Positions 12,440-25,001 of a stretch of DNA of 64,000 bases are shown piece by piece. The notes under the pieces are model-generated. The model saw only the letters and a list, made by a program, of their open reading frames with translations, ran no database searches and was not told the DNA's origin. A program made the position numbers and the translations under genes. The stretch spans positions 34,312,030 to 34,376,029 of the forward strand of contig NC_051071.1 in assembly GCF_004664715.2 (NCBI RefSeq), read 5' to 3'. This DNA comes from Peromyscus leucopus (taxonomy: Eukaryota; Chordata; Mammalia; Rodentia; Cricetidae). Within the stretch, counting starts at the first letter, position 1, and each line of letters starts with the position of its first letter.

Positions 12440-12905
12440 ATTTGTAGCCAAATATTATTTTCTGGAAATGACAGGAGTGTTGTACATATCAACCCACAGT
12501 GGCTATAACTACTTGTAGAAGACCTGCACAAGATCAAGCCAGCCAAAATCCAGCATGGATGGGGAAGAATTCACAAAGGCCCACCCCTGGCTGAGAAGTT
12601 ATTGGCAACTGATGGTTGCTGAAAGAAGGAAATGTTTTGTTTTGTTTTTTTTTTGGGGGGGGGGAGCCCTAGAGAGCATCTCCATGTTCTTATTAGATAA
12701 ACATATGTTTTATCCATGAGCATAAAGGCAATACTAAGTAGAATCAAATGGTTAAGGAAAGAAAAAAGAGAGCACATAAAACTGAAAGGGGAAAGTGGGG
12801 AGGGGAGACAGAAGAGGAAATGGAGGGGAAAGAATGGGGAATGAATTTGATCAAAACACATCATATACATGCATTAAATACGCGAAACAAATAAACAAAC
12901 AAAAG
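12440..12905 (+). mobile_element. L1 3' UTR fragment
   Basis: 'ggctgagaagttattggcaa', a purine-rich stretch, and terminal 'tttgatcaaaacacatcata' with an A-rich end are typical of a rodent L1 3' UTR. It abuts the upstream end of the Polr3f retrocopy. Confidence 0.7.
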
Positions 12906-13730
12906 AAACCGAATTCTCATACTCAGAACTAACCTTTAAAAAATATTGGAATCCAAAGACTGATTCAGTGGCTGGCTGATACACTCTACTGTAAGAAAAC
13001 AACTGAGTTATCATACATAGTGTATGAAGAAAACTACCAGGGGAAAGAAATAGCTGACTCCCCAAGACAGTCCTCCCTTTCACTCTGCAGTTTAGGGCAC
13101 ATGAAGTATTTGAGTTGTTGGCTAATGTCTTTACCATTAAGTTAAAGTCTCATAGTTAGGATAGAAAGAAGAAATTAAGTTTTTAAAATTCTATACTAGA
13201 ACTTTACAGGGATTATTTGTAAGGGCAACAAAAGTTTTCTGTTTTATGCCTTGATAAAATATTTCTATTAAAACAATTAACTGTAACACTGGTTTTACTA
13301 TAAAGCTTACTTAACCGTCTTGGGTATATTCAATGACGACTAACGACTAATATCAACTTAAAAGTATACAAGCCAATAATGAATATTGTAGGTTACTTAA
13401 AAAACACTTAAAAGTTCCATGAAAAGCATGAAATAGAAAAGGGAAAACAGAAAGAAAAATCAGACAAGAAGACTCCTAAGATTTGTAGCTATACTAAGAA
13501 GCCCAAAAAAGACAGTTTCCACAGCATCTTCTAATATCCATCAACTTTGTGGCAGGAAAACTGAATATGAAACCATGAGTTTCCATTTAAAACCAAATTA
13601 TCTATACTCTGGAAAACAATAAATACAGCAAAAGCTTTAAGACTTCTGAATACATGCTAACAAAGAAGGGAAATAATGAACAGGAAATGACTTCTGTATC
13701 AACATATTTTAAACAAGGATTTATTTTCTT
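12906..13730. other. No recognised feature
   Basis: AT-rich intron sequence with no exon or repeat that I can name. Confidence 0.5.
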
Positions 13731-13734
13731 TTTA

Positions 13735-13950
13735 GTTATCTGTATGCTGTGTCTATTTGGGAGTGTGTGCACGTGAGTTTGGTGCCCATGGAGGTCAGAA
13801 GAGTGCAGCTGTCTCCTGGAGCTATAGTTCCATGGAGTTGGTTGTGAGCTGCTGGAGAGGAGTACTAAGAACACAGTTCCTGTCCTCTGCAAGAACAGCA
13901 GGTGCTTGTAAGCACCCAATCATCTCTATAGCACCTATCAACTCAGGAAG
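13735..13950 (-). repeat. B3/B2-type SINE, antisense
   Basis: Reverse complement of a B3 element: 'gtgcccatggaggtcagaag', 'ttggttgtgagctgctgga', 'ctgtcctctgcaagaacagc', ending near 'caatcatctctatagcacc' (the tRNA-derived head). Confidence 0.75.
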
Positions 13951-13974
13951 GGTTTCTGTTGTTTTTATTTTTGA

Positions 13975-14335
13975 GATTATAATCTAATTATATTTCTTCC
14001 TTTATTTTCCTCCCTCCAAATACTCCTGTATACCCATCTCCTTCAAATTCATGGCCTCTTTTTTCATTGTTATTGCACATATATACAGTATTTATAAACA
14101 CACACACACACACACACACACACCCCTAAATATTGCCTGCTGAGTTCATATAATGTTACTTGTATGTATGTTTTCAGGGCTGATCATTTGAGTACTGTAC
14201 AACCAATTGGTGTGCTCTTCCCTGGGGAAGACCACCTCAGCCACTCCCAGCTTTCCTCAGTTAACTGTAGCTCTATGTAGGGTTGAGGCCCGATGGGCTT
14301 TTACCTACCCAGTTTGGCATGTTATTATTATTTTT
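13975..14335 (-). mobile_element. L1 3' UTR fragment, antisense
   Basis: 'gagattataatctaattata' and 'ccttcaaattcatggcctc' are the reverse of the Lx-type 3' end seen at 5745-6010. It includes a (CA)12 at 14099-14123. Confidence 0.7.
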
Positions 14336-14477
14336 TTTTAAATCAGACTTTTACTTTACCGGCCTGGCCTAACAGTCCTGCACTGCAATGCTACATATGC
14401 TATTCTAAAGCTTTGAGTCATATTACTGCAAACATCATAGATGAGGACATAGCACACAAACATCTGTTTGTTTGTCT

Positions 14478-14612
14478 CAAGATAGGGTTTCTCTGTATAG
14501 CCCTGGCTGTCCTGGAACTTGCTCTGTAGACCAGGCTGGTCTTGAATTCAGAGATATACCTCCCTCTGCCTCCTGAGTGCTAGGATTAAAGGTGTGCACC
14601 ACCACCGCCTAA
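14478..14612 (-). repeat. B1 SINE, antisense
   Basis: 'gatagggtttctctgtatag', 'gaccaggctggtcttgaatt' and 'taaaggtgtgcaccaccacc' are the reverse complement of B1. Confidence 0.88.
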
Positions 14613-14619
14613 CTACTCT

Positions 14620-15900
14620 ATATACGTTTTCCCCCTAAAAAAGGACATTATTTTATAACTAAAATGTTTATTTAAATTGTATATAAGTTGAATGACTGGT
14701 ATAATAACCCTTTTTACCTACTGTAGATTCCACATCCTTAGATTCAAGGTATGGCTCAAAAACATTCATGACAAAATTATACCAAACATGTACAGATGTG
14801 TTTCTTGTCATTATTTCCCAACAACAGTTTGACAGTTATTTATACAGTATTATAAATTCTAAGAAATAAAGAAATGCTTGTTGTAGGAAGTAAATAAGGG
14901 GAAGAATATATGTGGGTTATATGCACATATTATAGCACTTTATTTTATGAAACATGAGCAGGTAGGAAGTTTTTTTATCTTCAGGGTCCTACACCCAATC
15001 TCTCATGGATAACAGGAAATAATTTCCTTCCCTCTTCCATTTTTCTTTCTCTAGCTATAAAGAGGCATACACAATACAACTTTATAAATAGTTAAAATAT
15101 TAGGCATTACTTATTACATAAAGGACTAAAATAAAGTATCAAAAATGTTCTGCATCTAAAGTTCAAAGTTTACAAAGATTAATACTCTTAAAATGACATA
15201 TTACTTTGCAGTCAAAATTATTCTTAAAACTCTCTTAAATATCCTACAAGTTACATTATTTAAATTCTAAAAAAGTACTGTAGATGATGAAACACATTTT
15301 CAAAACATGAGGATTGTACTCTGCTTACAGAAATCACTATAGTTTATGTGGAATGTAGAACCTAAAGCTAGTAACAGTTAATTCATTTATCACCCATTTC
15401 GTGGTCCCTGTCAGGTGGATTACAGCTTGGTAGAAGAGTGAAAAAATAACATGATACAGATTTTAATTAGCTACTTTATGTTCCATTTTTTTTATATGTA
15501 ATGGTTTAGGAAACCCAGTATATTTAATTTTTGTGTGGTAGTAATATAAACAGGCCAAGTCTCTGAGAAAAACAGGACATTTCTTCCTTCGCAGATGATT
15601 TTAAATGTATGAGAAAAGAGGAATATAAAATGGCATGTATGTGAGAGGATTTCAGTTGCCTTTGATGCTAGTACTAAGCAGCAAAACATAGGCAAAGGTT
15701 TTTAAATATGGTAATTATGCCTTTGCACTAAAATTAAAATTAGTGTCAATTAAAAAAAACTATTATTTCTTTTAAAAAATTCATTTTCAAATTAGAACAA
15801 AGGATACGAAGTGGACATGACAAAATTAGTTATAAGAAGTATCTAGTAGTAGGTGTCTTTTCAACAGAACTGGGTATACCAGTTAGCTATGCAAAGAACT
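14620..15900. other. No recognised feature
   Basis: Long AT-rich stretch with no feature I can support. Confidence 0.5.
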
Positions 15901-15904
15901 GTAG

Positions 15905-16215
15905 AGTGGTTGTCTGTACTTCATTCACCCGTGAAGCACCGCCCTAGAAGGCAGCAGGTAACTGCTAGCTATCTGGCCCCCTTGGGGTATGGCCGAGACA
16001 GAGACCCCTTAAGAGGAAAAATGCATACCTGATCGCTTTCTTGGCTACCTCATGATCCTGGATGCTGGATTGCAGACCAAGTCAGAGTTCTCTAGAGAGT
16101 GTTGTTAGACTGTGCCTCACCTCTCCTGGATCCTATAACCAATCCCTTTGCTGGCTGTAAGTTTACCCAAAATAAACCTCTTTGACTATCAAATAAACTA
16201 CGTGGAATTGCCTCA
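15905..16215 (+). mobile_element. Probable ERV LTR
   Basis: GC-richer block with 'ccgtgaagcaccgccctag', a polyadenylation signal AATAAA near 16171, and an 'ataaactacgtggaattgcc' end that I recall from rodent ERV LTRs. No TG/CA ends or target duplication could be fixed, so this is tentative. Confidence 0.5.
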
Positions 16216-16596
16216 TTAATTACTACTTTAAAGAACCCAATACACATAGTAGGTTTTAAACCCTACCATTTCCTGGGAAATTGGGAGAGGAAAAATCCAT
16301 TCACTCACACATCATAACTTGATGTGCTTAACACAGGGAAAGAATTAAATAAAACATGGCATCAAAGAGTTCATAGTTTAACAGAAGACAGATAAACTAA
16401 AGCATAACATGGAAATGAAAAGCACTATAAGGAGATCTAACAGTGTAGAAAAGGGGATGTTGAAGAGTTGAAAATGAATACGTAAAACACATAATGCCTC
16501 CTATGTGTCAAGGTGGGCTCTACCTGGAAAGATGTATATAGGAATAGATGTATATAGTATATAGGAATATGAGCCTGCATACACTCAGGACCAGAG

Positions 16597-16790
16597 ACTC
16601 AAGAGATGACTCAGCAGTTACAGGAGTCGAAGGAGTGCTTGCTGCTCTTGCAGAGGACCAGAGCTTAGTTCCCAGCACCCATGCTAGGCAGTTTACAACA
16701 CCTGTTACTTCTAGCTCTTCTGGCCTCTGTGGACACCTGCACACACACAAACACAGAGATAGACACATCTACACATAAAGTTTAAAACAA
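16597..16790 (+). repeat. B3/B2-type SINE
   Basis: tRNA-derived head 'gagatgactcagcagttac', then 'cttgctgctcttgcagagga', 'gttcccagcacccatgc' and 'ctagctcttctggcctctg', with a CA-rich end. Confidence 0.8.
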
Positions 16791-16954
16791 TCAGGACTAA
16801 CAACAGAATTTTTTTTTTAAACAAATCAAAAATGAGAGCTTGTAGCTACAAAATTAGGTAAGATTCTGCAATGAAAACAGACAAAATTAAAAGGAGGCTG
16901 AAGTTCTAGGAGAGAATATTTCATGGATGAATTTGGAATAATGGGAAAAGCTGG

Positions 16955-17135
16955 GCCAATAAGAAGACTCAGTGAAGAAATGCATTTGCCACCAAGCCTG
17001 ATGACCTAAATTTGATTCCCAGGATCAACAAGGTGGAAGGAGGGGACCTGCTCCTGCAAGCTATTCCCCACCCTCCATCCCCCATACACATGGTAGCACA
17101 AATGCACTCATAAACATACAATAAATCATTATATT
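16955..17135 (+). repeat. RSINE1/B4-family SINE
   Basis: 'gaagactcagtgaagaaatg', 'ccaccaagcctgatgacct', 'gattcccaggatcaacaagg' and 'atacaataaatcat' follow the RSINE1 layout. Confidence 0.75.
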
Positions 17136-17388
17136 TTTTTCTAAAGAGGAAAAATTTCTTTACTCCAATGTATTCATTCGCTCTTCATTTCTTTATTGAA
17201 TTCAACCCAGGAGGAAAACAGTAGAGAGAAAAAGACAGTGTTCAGAGAACAAAGGAACAGGAAGGAAGCCATGCAGTAAAAACTCAGGGAACCACATGTT
17301 CCTGAGGGGAGGAGGGATTAACAGTCAAACACTTCAAGGTTGAAGCAGTCCAAGGTGGACACTTGGTTCTGGAAATTAAAGGTTCATG

Positions 17389-17465
17389 GCTGGAGATGGA
17401 GCTCAGAATAGTGCTTGCCTCATAAGCTCAAGGCCCTTGGTTTAGTTCCTACCACTATACAAAAG
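17389..17465 (+). repeat. ID SINE
   Basis: 'ctggagatggagctcagaat', 'gtgcttgcctcataagctc' and 'aaggcccttggtttagttcc' are the tRNA-Ala-derived ID/BC1 body. Confidence 0.75.
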
Positions 17466-17613
17466 TAAATTATAAAAAAGGTATAAAGAAATTAAGGGGT
17501 ACAGTGGGCATCTTATGGTTGTTCTTTTAAGGTTACCTCTGTACTGTATAGTATCTAAACTCTCTGTTTTTAGCCCCCATCTTACTTTTCAGAGATTCCA
17601 AATGTATCACTAT

Positions 17614-17617
<4 letters not shown>

Positions 17618-17660
<43 letters not shown>
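17618..17660. repeat. (CA)n microsatellite
   Basis: About 21 CA dinucleotides in unique intron sequence. Confidence 0.97.
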
Positions 17661-17662
<2 letters not shown>

Positions 17663-18528
17663 TCAACTGAAAACAACGTATGATGAAAAAAGATGAAACA
17701 TCTTTTCATGAATATAACTGAATGTGAATAGTAGTATATGGGTTATTTTATTGCAATAAAATAGTTTCTTGAAAGTAAAAGTGCAGACCATATAAAGGAA
17801 ATTTAAAATATGACAAAACTATATCACAAATGAACACCATGGAAAGAAATTTTGTGGCCTAAATAAATGAGTCATGTCAATTTAACTTAACATGAAGATG
17901 CCTAAATTTAGATAAAGGCCATATAAGCATAAAAATAACTAAATTCTTAAGAAATCACATAATATGTATTAATCCTAGCCATCCTTAATGAACTGACTTA
18001 ATATTTATTTCATGCTATAGTACAGAGCTTCAAGAGTATGAATAGAAAAGATATAGAGAACTTTATATGTAAAATTTGGCTATTATTAAATTTAAGGGGA
18101 ATATGTCGATTAGTAAAGCTTTCAAACAACCAATCAAACCCATCATTAAGCATTTTTTTCTTGAGGGACCATATACCATACCAGAATAATAGTTAAATGT
18201 TTGCTAGGGATAGATAGATATATGGAAGTAAAAAACAAAGCAGGAAAAAAATTGATGAGATATTTTCATTTTATTATATATCTACCATTATGACTCAACT
18301 ACTATGTACATCGTACAATTTAGGTAAGATTAACTTTTTAAAGAGAGCAGCATATTCCATATTCTGGGACCATATAGCAATGATTTTCATACTTTAGGTG
18401 ATCAGAGAATGTGAACCTAAAATCTAAAATATAGTTTAGTTTACATGGTAACATTTGACAAGGTCATATATAGCTACAGGATTATGTTGATATATATAAA
18501 AACCCTGATTTCGTGCATATATGTGAGA

Positions 18529-18553
18529 TATATATATATATATATATATATAT
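18529..18553. repeat. (TA)n microsatellite
   Basis: Uninterrupted TA run of about 12 units. Confidence 0.95.
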
Positions 18554-18628
18554 TATACATATACTATTCTTAACTAAAATCTAAGAAATAAAAAAGTAAA
18601 AGAAACATAAACACTGACTAAGGGATAT

Positions 18629-18712
18629 TAGGGCTATAGCTCATTGGCAGACTGCTTGCCTAATATAGGTAAGGCCTTGGGTTTGTATCCTAGCACTACA
18701 GGAGCAAAACAA
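18629..18712 (+). repeat. ID SINE
   Basis: 'gggctatagctcattggcag', 'ctgcttgcctaatataggt' and 'aaggccttgggtttgtatcc' form a diverged ID element. Confidence 0.7.
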
Positions 18713-20124
18713 ATGGAAACCAGGGGTTGATATTCATACCATACATAGTAACACTTAACTACAAATAGTAAAAGCAAACTGTATACATATAGGCGCTAAA
18801 TAATTTACTTCTTTAAATAAAACAAATGAAGCACTAACACTAGTACATGCTTAGAGAAACATATAACTGAACATCATTTATCTTATTATTTACTCATTCA
18901 TTCAAGAAATCTTTTCTTAGAGGGGGCTTTAATTAAGGAGGAGGGAGAAAGATTAGGAGGAAGGAGGTAAAAATGTTAGTAAGGGTATCAGAAAAAGTCA
19001 CAAGGAATCATATCTAAGTTTATACATGATACATGTAAATCTGCATAGATACACAGTTTAAATGACAATGCTCCCCACAAGAGCCACAGACTATCTCATA
19101 AATCCCCCTAACACCAGACATGAGAAGCTCCCATTGAGTTGTCCAAGAGAATCACCAAACATAGGCTGTTGCTATGGTCCACAGTTCCCCCCAAGAGCTT
19201 GAAGGTAAGTCCCTACTGCTGAAGACAACATGTACTTTGGACACAGGACCCAGAGGATCTGAACTGGTTCTGACCCAAAAGACTGCGCCCCGAGGACTAG
19301 CATTCAGGGTACCATAGGTGACATGTAAGCTTTCAAGGGAGGGAAGCAACAAGTAGTCCAACCCAGCTATCATGCCTATTAAGTACAACAATGACCAACA
19401 TGGCATGGTATCTCTAAGGGTACAATAGTGGCATACATAGCTTGGTGGTAATCAACAGCTCTTTAACTAGACTTAAGGCCCATTCAACAAGAAGAAAGTC
19501 ATGGTTGGTACTGGAAACCTAGCCATGAATCTTGAAGGAAAACTGAGAACCTATAACTTCTACTTTACTAAATGAGTATAATCCCTAACTACATTCTAGA
19601 TATTTATCCTTATACACACAGATAAGTGTACTTCTTACCCTTCATTGAAGAAACTTCTCTTTGTAATAGATGGAAACCATTAGAGAAAACTACAACTGAT
19701 CAAAATGCAGAGTTGTGAAGTCTAGTCCCACCTGATACATCTACAACACAATTCTTACACCTAAGGCTCAGGGACCATTATGGAAGAGGGAGTGAGAAGA
19801 GCCAGAGGTTAGCTGTGAAATTTCATCTCCTAGAAATGTCAGAAAAGCCACACCCAAAAAGTCTCATCAACATGGCCTGAACAAGGACAGTACCAAAAGA
19901 CATGCTAATATAGAAGGAGGAATCTTGTGGGGCTCAGCTCTAGATAAAAAATAAACAAACAAACAAATCCCTATAGGTAACTAAGAAATGCTGGGAGTAG
20001 AAAATAGTCTTCTATAAGGAGGAGTGTCCAAATTGGCTACCCAATACCAAGTGGTCAGTCCAAAAATCATACACATACAAGTGACATTATACAGACTAAG
20101 CAGGTTGTATTCATATATTTAGGA

Positions 20125-20125
<1 letters not shown>

Positions 20126-20207
<82 letters not shown>

Positions 20208-20209
20208 AG

Positions 20210-20277
<68 letters not shown>

Positions 20278-20280
20278 CAG
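20126..20280. repeat. Compound microsatellite (TG)n(GA)n
   Basis: About 15 TG units run straight into about 60 GA units with a few GC-containing variants near 20203-20214 and 20271-20278. It is purine-only on the plus strand for over 100 bp and lies within the L1 3' UTR. Overlapping open frames are artefacts. Confidence 0.98.
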
Positions 20281-20378
20281 AGCAACAACAAAGAAATAGA
20301 GGTCAAAAACTTGAGAAAGCAAGAGGATTCATAGGAAGGGTAGAGGGAGGAAAGGGGGAAATGATATAATATATATTG

Positions 20379-20525
20379 GTTTTTCAAGACAGGGTTTCTC
20401 TGTGTAGCTTTGGAGCCTGTCCTGGAACTCACTTTGTAGTTCAGGCTGGCTTTGAACTCACAGAGATCCACCTGCCTCTGCCTCCCGAGTGCTGGGATTA
20501 AAGGCATGTGCCACCACCACCTGGC
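20379..20525 (-). repeat. B1 SINE, antisense, inside L1
   Basis: 'agacagggtttctctgtgta' to 'gccaccaccacctggc' is reverse-complement B1. The L1 terminus resumes directly after it with 'attaattgtattttaatt'. Confidence 0.92.
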
Positions 20526-20565
20526 ATTAATTGTATTTTAATTTAAAAAATAAAAAAGATTTACT

Positions 20566-20655
20566 GGTAGTATAGTCTTGTAATCCAAGTACCAGAGAGG
20601 CTGAGACAGGAGGATTTTGAGTTTCTGGACAGCCTGGACTTAAGAAAAAGAAAGG
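20566..20655 (+). repeat. Old B1-like fragment
   Basis: 'ctgagacaggaggattttga' and 'ctggacagcctggactta' resemble a proto-B1 monomer, strongly diverged. Confidence 0.45.
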
Positions 20656-20659
20656 AAAT

Positions 20660-21285
20660 CTTTAGTAAGAAACTAAGATATTACAAGTACTGTTCCTGGA
20701 AGTTGAAGACTATAGTAAAAAAAAATGAAATTTCTGTTAACATGAGACTTCATTTTATTTTATTTTATGGTTGAAATCCAGACAAAATTCACCGAGGAAA
20801 CTAGTAAAAGTTTGTCTTTGTACTAGAGCATCTCTCTCCCATTCTATGTCAACCCTGAACAAGTTTTTCACTTGTTTCTAATAACAAAAGATTGCCCAAC
20901 TTGAATTTGGTTTAAATACTAATAGTCATCTTCCCTTCCAAAAATTATGTGCAGGGGTATCCTATATAAGGGGACTAATCATAGACAAAGAAAAAGAATA
21001 CTAGATACATAATAGCTCTCTAAGAGGAAAATAGAAATCTATGACAAATACAAAACATTTTCATAGTTCTGCTCTAGACTACTGAATTTAAATAAAACAA
21101 TTCTAATGCTATGCTACAAAATAGCAAAGAATATAGTTTTTTCTTTTCTTTTTTTTAACTGAGTGGCTCATGACACAGTACATCCTCTGTCTCACTCATT
21201 TTTTCTTTTACTGTTGAGATTTTTGAAATGTCTAGACATTTCTCCTTGTGTTCACAGTCCTGAACTGAGATGTGCTATGGAACTT
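20660..21285. other. No recognised feature
   Basis: AT-rich intron sequence. Confidence 0.45.
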
Positions 21286-21289
21286 TGAG

Positions 21290-21690
21290 CAGCACTGTCT
21301 CTGCTGTTAGCATGTCAGTCACAGAACCTCTCTTTAACACTGTTTTAGAATCAGAGCAGCCGAGCACTGCAGTAGTCTGAAACAGAAGTGACTCTCTGGG
21401 CTTGAGTCTTTCAACCTGTGGCCTCCAGCTGGTGGTACTGTCGAGGGAAGCACGGGACCAAGCTGATGGAAATGAGGCTTACAGCCCAGCTTTTGGTACT
21501 ACACTTTGCTGGCTGCTGTGCAAGGAGCTGTGCCTCACACTCCTACACAGAACTCTGGAAGCTGTTTAAACCTCCATGCCTTCCCCACCACGAAGGACTG
21601 AAATCTTCCGAAATTGTGAGTCAAAATAAGCCTTCCCTCTCTTAAATAGTTCTGTCACTGAAATGAGAAGAGTGACTAACACAGGCTCTA
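21290..21690 (+). repeat. Old rodent interspersed repeat (LTR/MaLR-like)
   Basis: 'ctccagctggtggtactgtc', 'tgcctcacactcctac' and an end resembling '...gagtgactaacacag' match a dispersed rodent repeat that I recall but cannot name. No target duplication identified. Confidence 0.4.
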
Positions 21691-22016
21691 AATGCTCAAT
21701 CTTAATTGGTGGCATTATTAATCCAAATAATAATAGCTTACATTTATCATTAACATAATCCTCAAGATTCTAAGCTAGAAAATATAATAAATAAATTAGA
21801 ATAGAATATAAAATTTTACTTTACATTTTGACCAGATGATCAGTATAAACCTGTTGCTCAAATTAAGTAGCAAACTATCAATACTACTGCTGTCAATATC
21901 CAGAATACCTAAAAATGATCAAATTAAGGAATGTTTCAGAAAACAAAAGCTTCATCAACATCTTAACTGCTACTCCAAAGATTCATGTATTTCCTGTCTT
22001 TAAAAACATATTTATT

Positions 22017-22213
22017 GCCAGGCGGTGGTGGCGCACACCTTTAATCCCAGCACTCGGGAGGCAGAGCCAGGCGGATCTTTGTGAGTTCGAGGCCAGCCTA
22101 GGCTACCAAGTGAGTTCCAGGAAAGGCGCAAAGCTACACAGAGAAACCCTGTCTCAAAAAAACAAACAAACAAACAAACAAAAAAAAACAAAAACAAAAA
22201 CAAAAAAACCAAC
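22017..22213 (+). repeat. B1 SINE, young
   Basis: Near-consensus B1 with an AAAC-rich tail and a perfect 14-bp duplication 'aaaacatatttatt' at 22003-22016 and 22214-22227. Confidence 0.96.
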
Positions 22214-22227
22214 AAAACATATTTATT

Positions 22228-23926
22228 ACTTGTTATTTCAAAGTATAGTTAATTACTTTTTTAAAGCAAGAAACCAATTAGTTAACAGAGTTAGTATCAC
22301 TAAAAGGTATTCTTTTCTGTCCTCATTCTAGTCAAACCAGGCTGGAAATTTCTAAAATGGTTCTGTTCTGAAGGAAAATAGTCAAACAATAATAAAAACC
22401 TAGCTAAATCCAGAAAACGGTGATGTACTAAAAATAACGGCATTATCAAAGGAATAAGGCAAAAGTACTATACTAATAAGAATCTTTCATTTAAATTCTC
22501 TGTAATCTCTCAAACGATCATGAAGAAAACAAGAAATTCCCAAATGGAGAGGTCACTAAATACTCAGCAACACTCACCCAACTATTGGTAGGAGACCTCT
22601 TGGAGACCCAGATGCTTGAATCAGCTGAAATAGTACCAAGTTTTTACTGATTACTCTTAACAAGGCAATGGAGCATAGGCTAAAACTCCATACTACAACA
22701 AACTGAAAGCTATTAATTAATATTGACAACTCTACTTACTACCATTTTAAATGACTCAAAGGAAGAATAAGGAATAATGAATTCCAGTGTAAACCAAACT
22801 ATACTCTGTGTTAACTTTAATCCTTAGAGATACAAGACCGACAATCATGTATGATAAACACACTGACAGAATAGTTTTTCTAAATTAGTGTTACAAATCT
22901 TAAAGAAAATGCATCCCATGCTTTTTAAGATAATACAAATTCTCCAACACTGTTTCAGTAATACACAAACAAAGGCCTTTTGTGCTGTTGTTGTTATTTC
23001 AGTGTTTTTTAAAACATAGCTCTTGAGGCCTTTTAATTATATTAGTGATTTTTGTAATCAGGATTCTCATAACTGAATCCAAAAAACTTTTAAGAGTTAA
23101 CAACTAAATGAAAGACTCAAAGATGAACAATATTTTTAATATTACTATTTATATTTTTAAAATATGAAGTTATCAACTTAGCAGAAAATATATACTGGAA
23201 CCTAACTTTAAGGAGGAGTAAAATAGAATCAATGCCAAGGTAAGGAGAATAAAGCAGTGTTTTCTCAATCTCTAGAAGTTGAAGAGAAAGGTAACCTCAT
23301 CCCACACAAACCCAAATGTTCCTTTCTCCAAACATCCACATGGGGTTGAAGAAAGACAACATATAGCCACAGGAATGGCTAGATACAAAACATGGAAGAC
23401 CCTATACTTTTCCCAAGTCGTTTAAATACAAGAACTGCTTTTGTCTTATAGATATGTGTCAAGTATGGGAATAAGTGAAACAAGACCCATTTGGCTGAAA
23501 TATATCAGACAGACAAATACAGAACAGACTTTTAAATGTCAAGCATGCATATTCAAGCTGACACTAATGCAGTATGCCAGCTGAAAAATGATGTAAGAGA
23601 TACATTATTAAGGATAGGTCTCCAACATAATGTATCTATAACTTCATCATCATCCTATAATTTTTAAGACTTGAGAATAGCAATAAAATAATGAAAGTCA
23701 GAAGCACAAAAATATTTTGAAAGGTACCTATGAAGGAGAAATTTGAGAACAGGATGTTGAAAATAAATAGCTAGCACAAGAGAACTGATAATCTTATTGG
23801 CCCTATAAGGACAAAGAAAGAAGTAGTTAAGAATAAGTAGAGACCGACAGATAAAAAAAGTCTTCCATGAGAAAAATCCAAACATTGTAAAATTTTAAAT
23901 GACAAAGCAAAACATGCCAGTATTAC
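22228..23926. other. No recognised feature (intron next to exon 4 donor)
   Basis: AT-rich, apparently unique. The 5' splice site of intron 4 is at its right end (minus-strand gtaata at 23921-23926). Confidence 0.5.
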
Positions 23927-24056
23927 CTTTCTTTCGAAAGAGTGCATTTAGGTAATTTTCTGCTTGGCATTCAATCTTATCAGTGTGGGACTGGCCCTGA
24001 GATGATAGCTCCTCTGTTGGCGTTGACTGTGAAGAATCGAGAGATGGTATACAATC
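23927..24056 (-). CDS. Lcorl: Lcorl exon 4 (internal coding exon)
   Basis: A 130-nt exon in phase 0 that ends after the first base of a codon. It codes 43 residues: '[16 protein letters not shown]', then 'LSSQ', '[17 protein letters not shown]' and 'ALFRKK'. These join without a gap to exon 3 ('...NLQREAVS') and match LCORL as I recall it. The minus-strand acceptor is 'taattttag' just above 24056 and the donor is 'gtaata' at 23926-23921. The first half is Ser/Thr/Gln-rich and probably disordered. The last codons lead into the conserved 'DLPQNCDP' block, whose exon is not in this window. LCORL is a nuclear corepressor-like protein. No stop or frameshift is present, so the exon looks functional. 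Confidence 0.95.
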
Positions 24057-24780
24057 CTAAAATTACAAGAAAGTAACATACCTAATTACTTTTAATTTAA
24101 ACCTGAGTTCCAACTAAATATGTCAAAATTGTTTCAATGTTCAGTTGTTCTAACTTTTATAAAACATCAAAGTATACCCAAAGAATATAAAATCTGATAG
24201 GATTCAGGAAAAACAAATATACTTCTAACGGGTCAAAATAGCCTTATTCCTTACCAAAATTATGGTAAAATAATGTGTGTGCTGGGACGTGGGGGTGAGG
24301 GTGGGCAGGCACTGCTGAAAATTTTACTCTATGCATGCCAGTGAAGTAATCCTGCCAGAGGTTTAACAAAGCAGATGAGCTTAAAAGATTCTTCTCATCA
24401 CAACAGATAAGGAATCAGAGTTTCTCACCACACAAGAAGATGCTGGTTACACACATCTATGTCCTCTATATAGTAGGTACATATTTCATCATCAACACAG
24501 GATATATTTCTGATAGCCAAAGACTTTAAAAGTAGTGAAAGGGTTACAAATAGTAGCATATTATCCCCTTACTACCAACTGCTAAGAATCCAGAATGTAG
24601 AGTGGTCTTATATAAACTAGGTCTCCAAGCTCACCCTTGGATACCTAAAATACCAACCTGACCTAAAGTGAAGTTCATGAGTCAGGGAGTAATAGGAAAT
24701 AAATGTGAAGGATGAAAGCAAAGCAAACCAAAACCAACCAACCAAACAAACAAACAAAAAAGAACAAAAACAAACAAAAC

Positions 24781-24819
<39 letters not shown>

Positions 24820-25001
24820 AAAGAAAAAATAATGAATTTTAAAAGCTAAACTAAATGTTGGACATATTCTTTTCATTCAACAAAATCAAGTATTTAAACT
24901 TTCACTGAGTCACAAATTATCAGAACAAATTAAGTTAAAAAAAGAACTATGTTAGAATTGTGTGATTATTTTAAAAATAATTTCATGGCACTAAAACTTA
25001 C
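24057..25001 (-). other. Lcorl: Lcorl intron 3
   Basis: A complete 945-nt intron with GT-AG ends (gtaagt at the donor, ttttag at the acceptor). It is free of obvious SINEs and contains only a purine simple repeat at 24718-24827. Confidence 0.93.
24718..24827. repeat. A-rich simple repeat (AAAC)n and (AAAG)n
   Basis: CCAA/CAAA units (24724-24780) followed by about ten AAAG units. On the coding (minus) strand this is a long pyrimidine tract in the short intron between exons 3 and 4, but about 300 nt from either splice site or more. Confidence 0.95.

Larger units (their letters stand above)
19060..20560 (+). mobile_element. Lx-type L1 3' UTR, interrupted
   Basis: Long noncoding L1 3' UTR ('ctccccacaagagccacaga', 'cctgaacaaggacagtacc', 'accaagtggtcagtccaaa', terminal 'ttaattgtattttaattt'). 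The same UTR type recurs at 46030-47090. An antisense B1 (20379-20525) splits its last bases, and a large TG/GA microsatellite (20126-20280) has expanded inside it. Confidence 0.75.

Noticed and set aside
17389..17465. Functional tRNA gene
   Set aside because: The tRNA-like boxes belong to an ID SINE; no cloverleaf or intact anticodon arm is supported. The same applies to the copies at 18629 and 29686.
20067..20507. 146-residue minus-strand open frame and overlapping frames
   Set aside because: They translate a (TG)n(GA)n microsatellite and a B1; composition is pure repeat.
1..23926. The next Lcorl coding exon (DLPQNCDPNIP block)
   Set aside because: I searched by eye for its reverse complement and splice sites and found none; it probably lies left of the window. 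An alignment would settle it.
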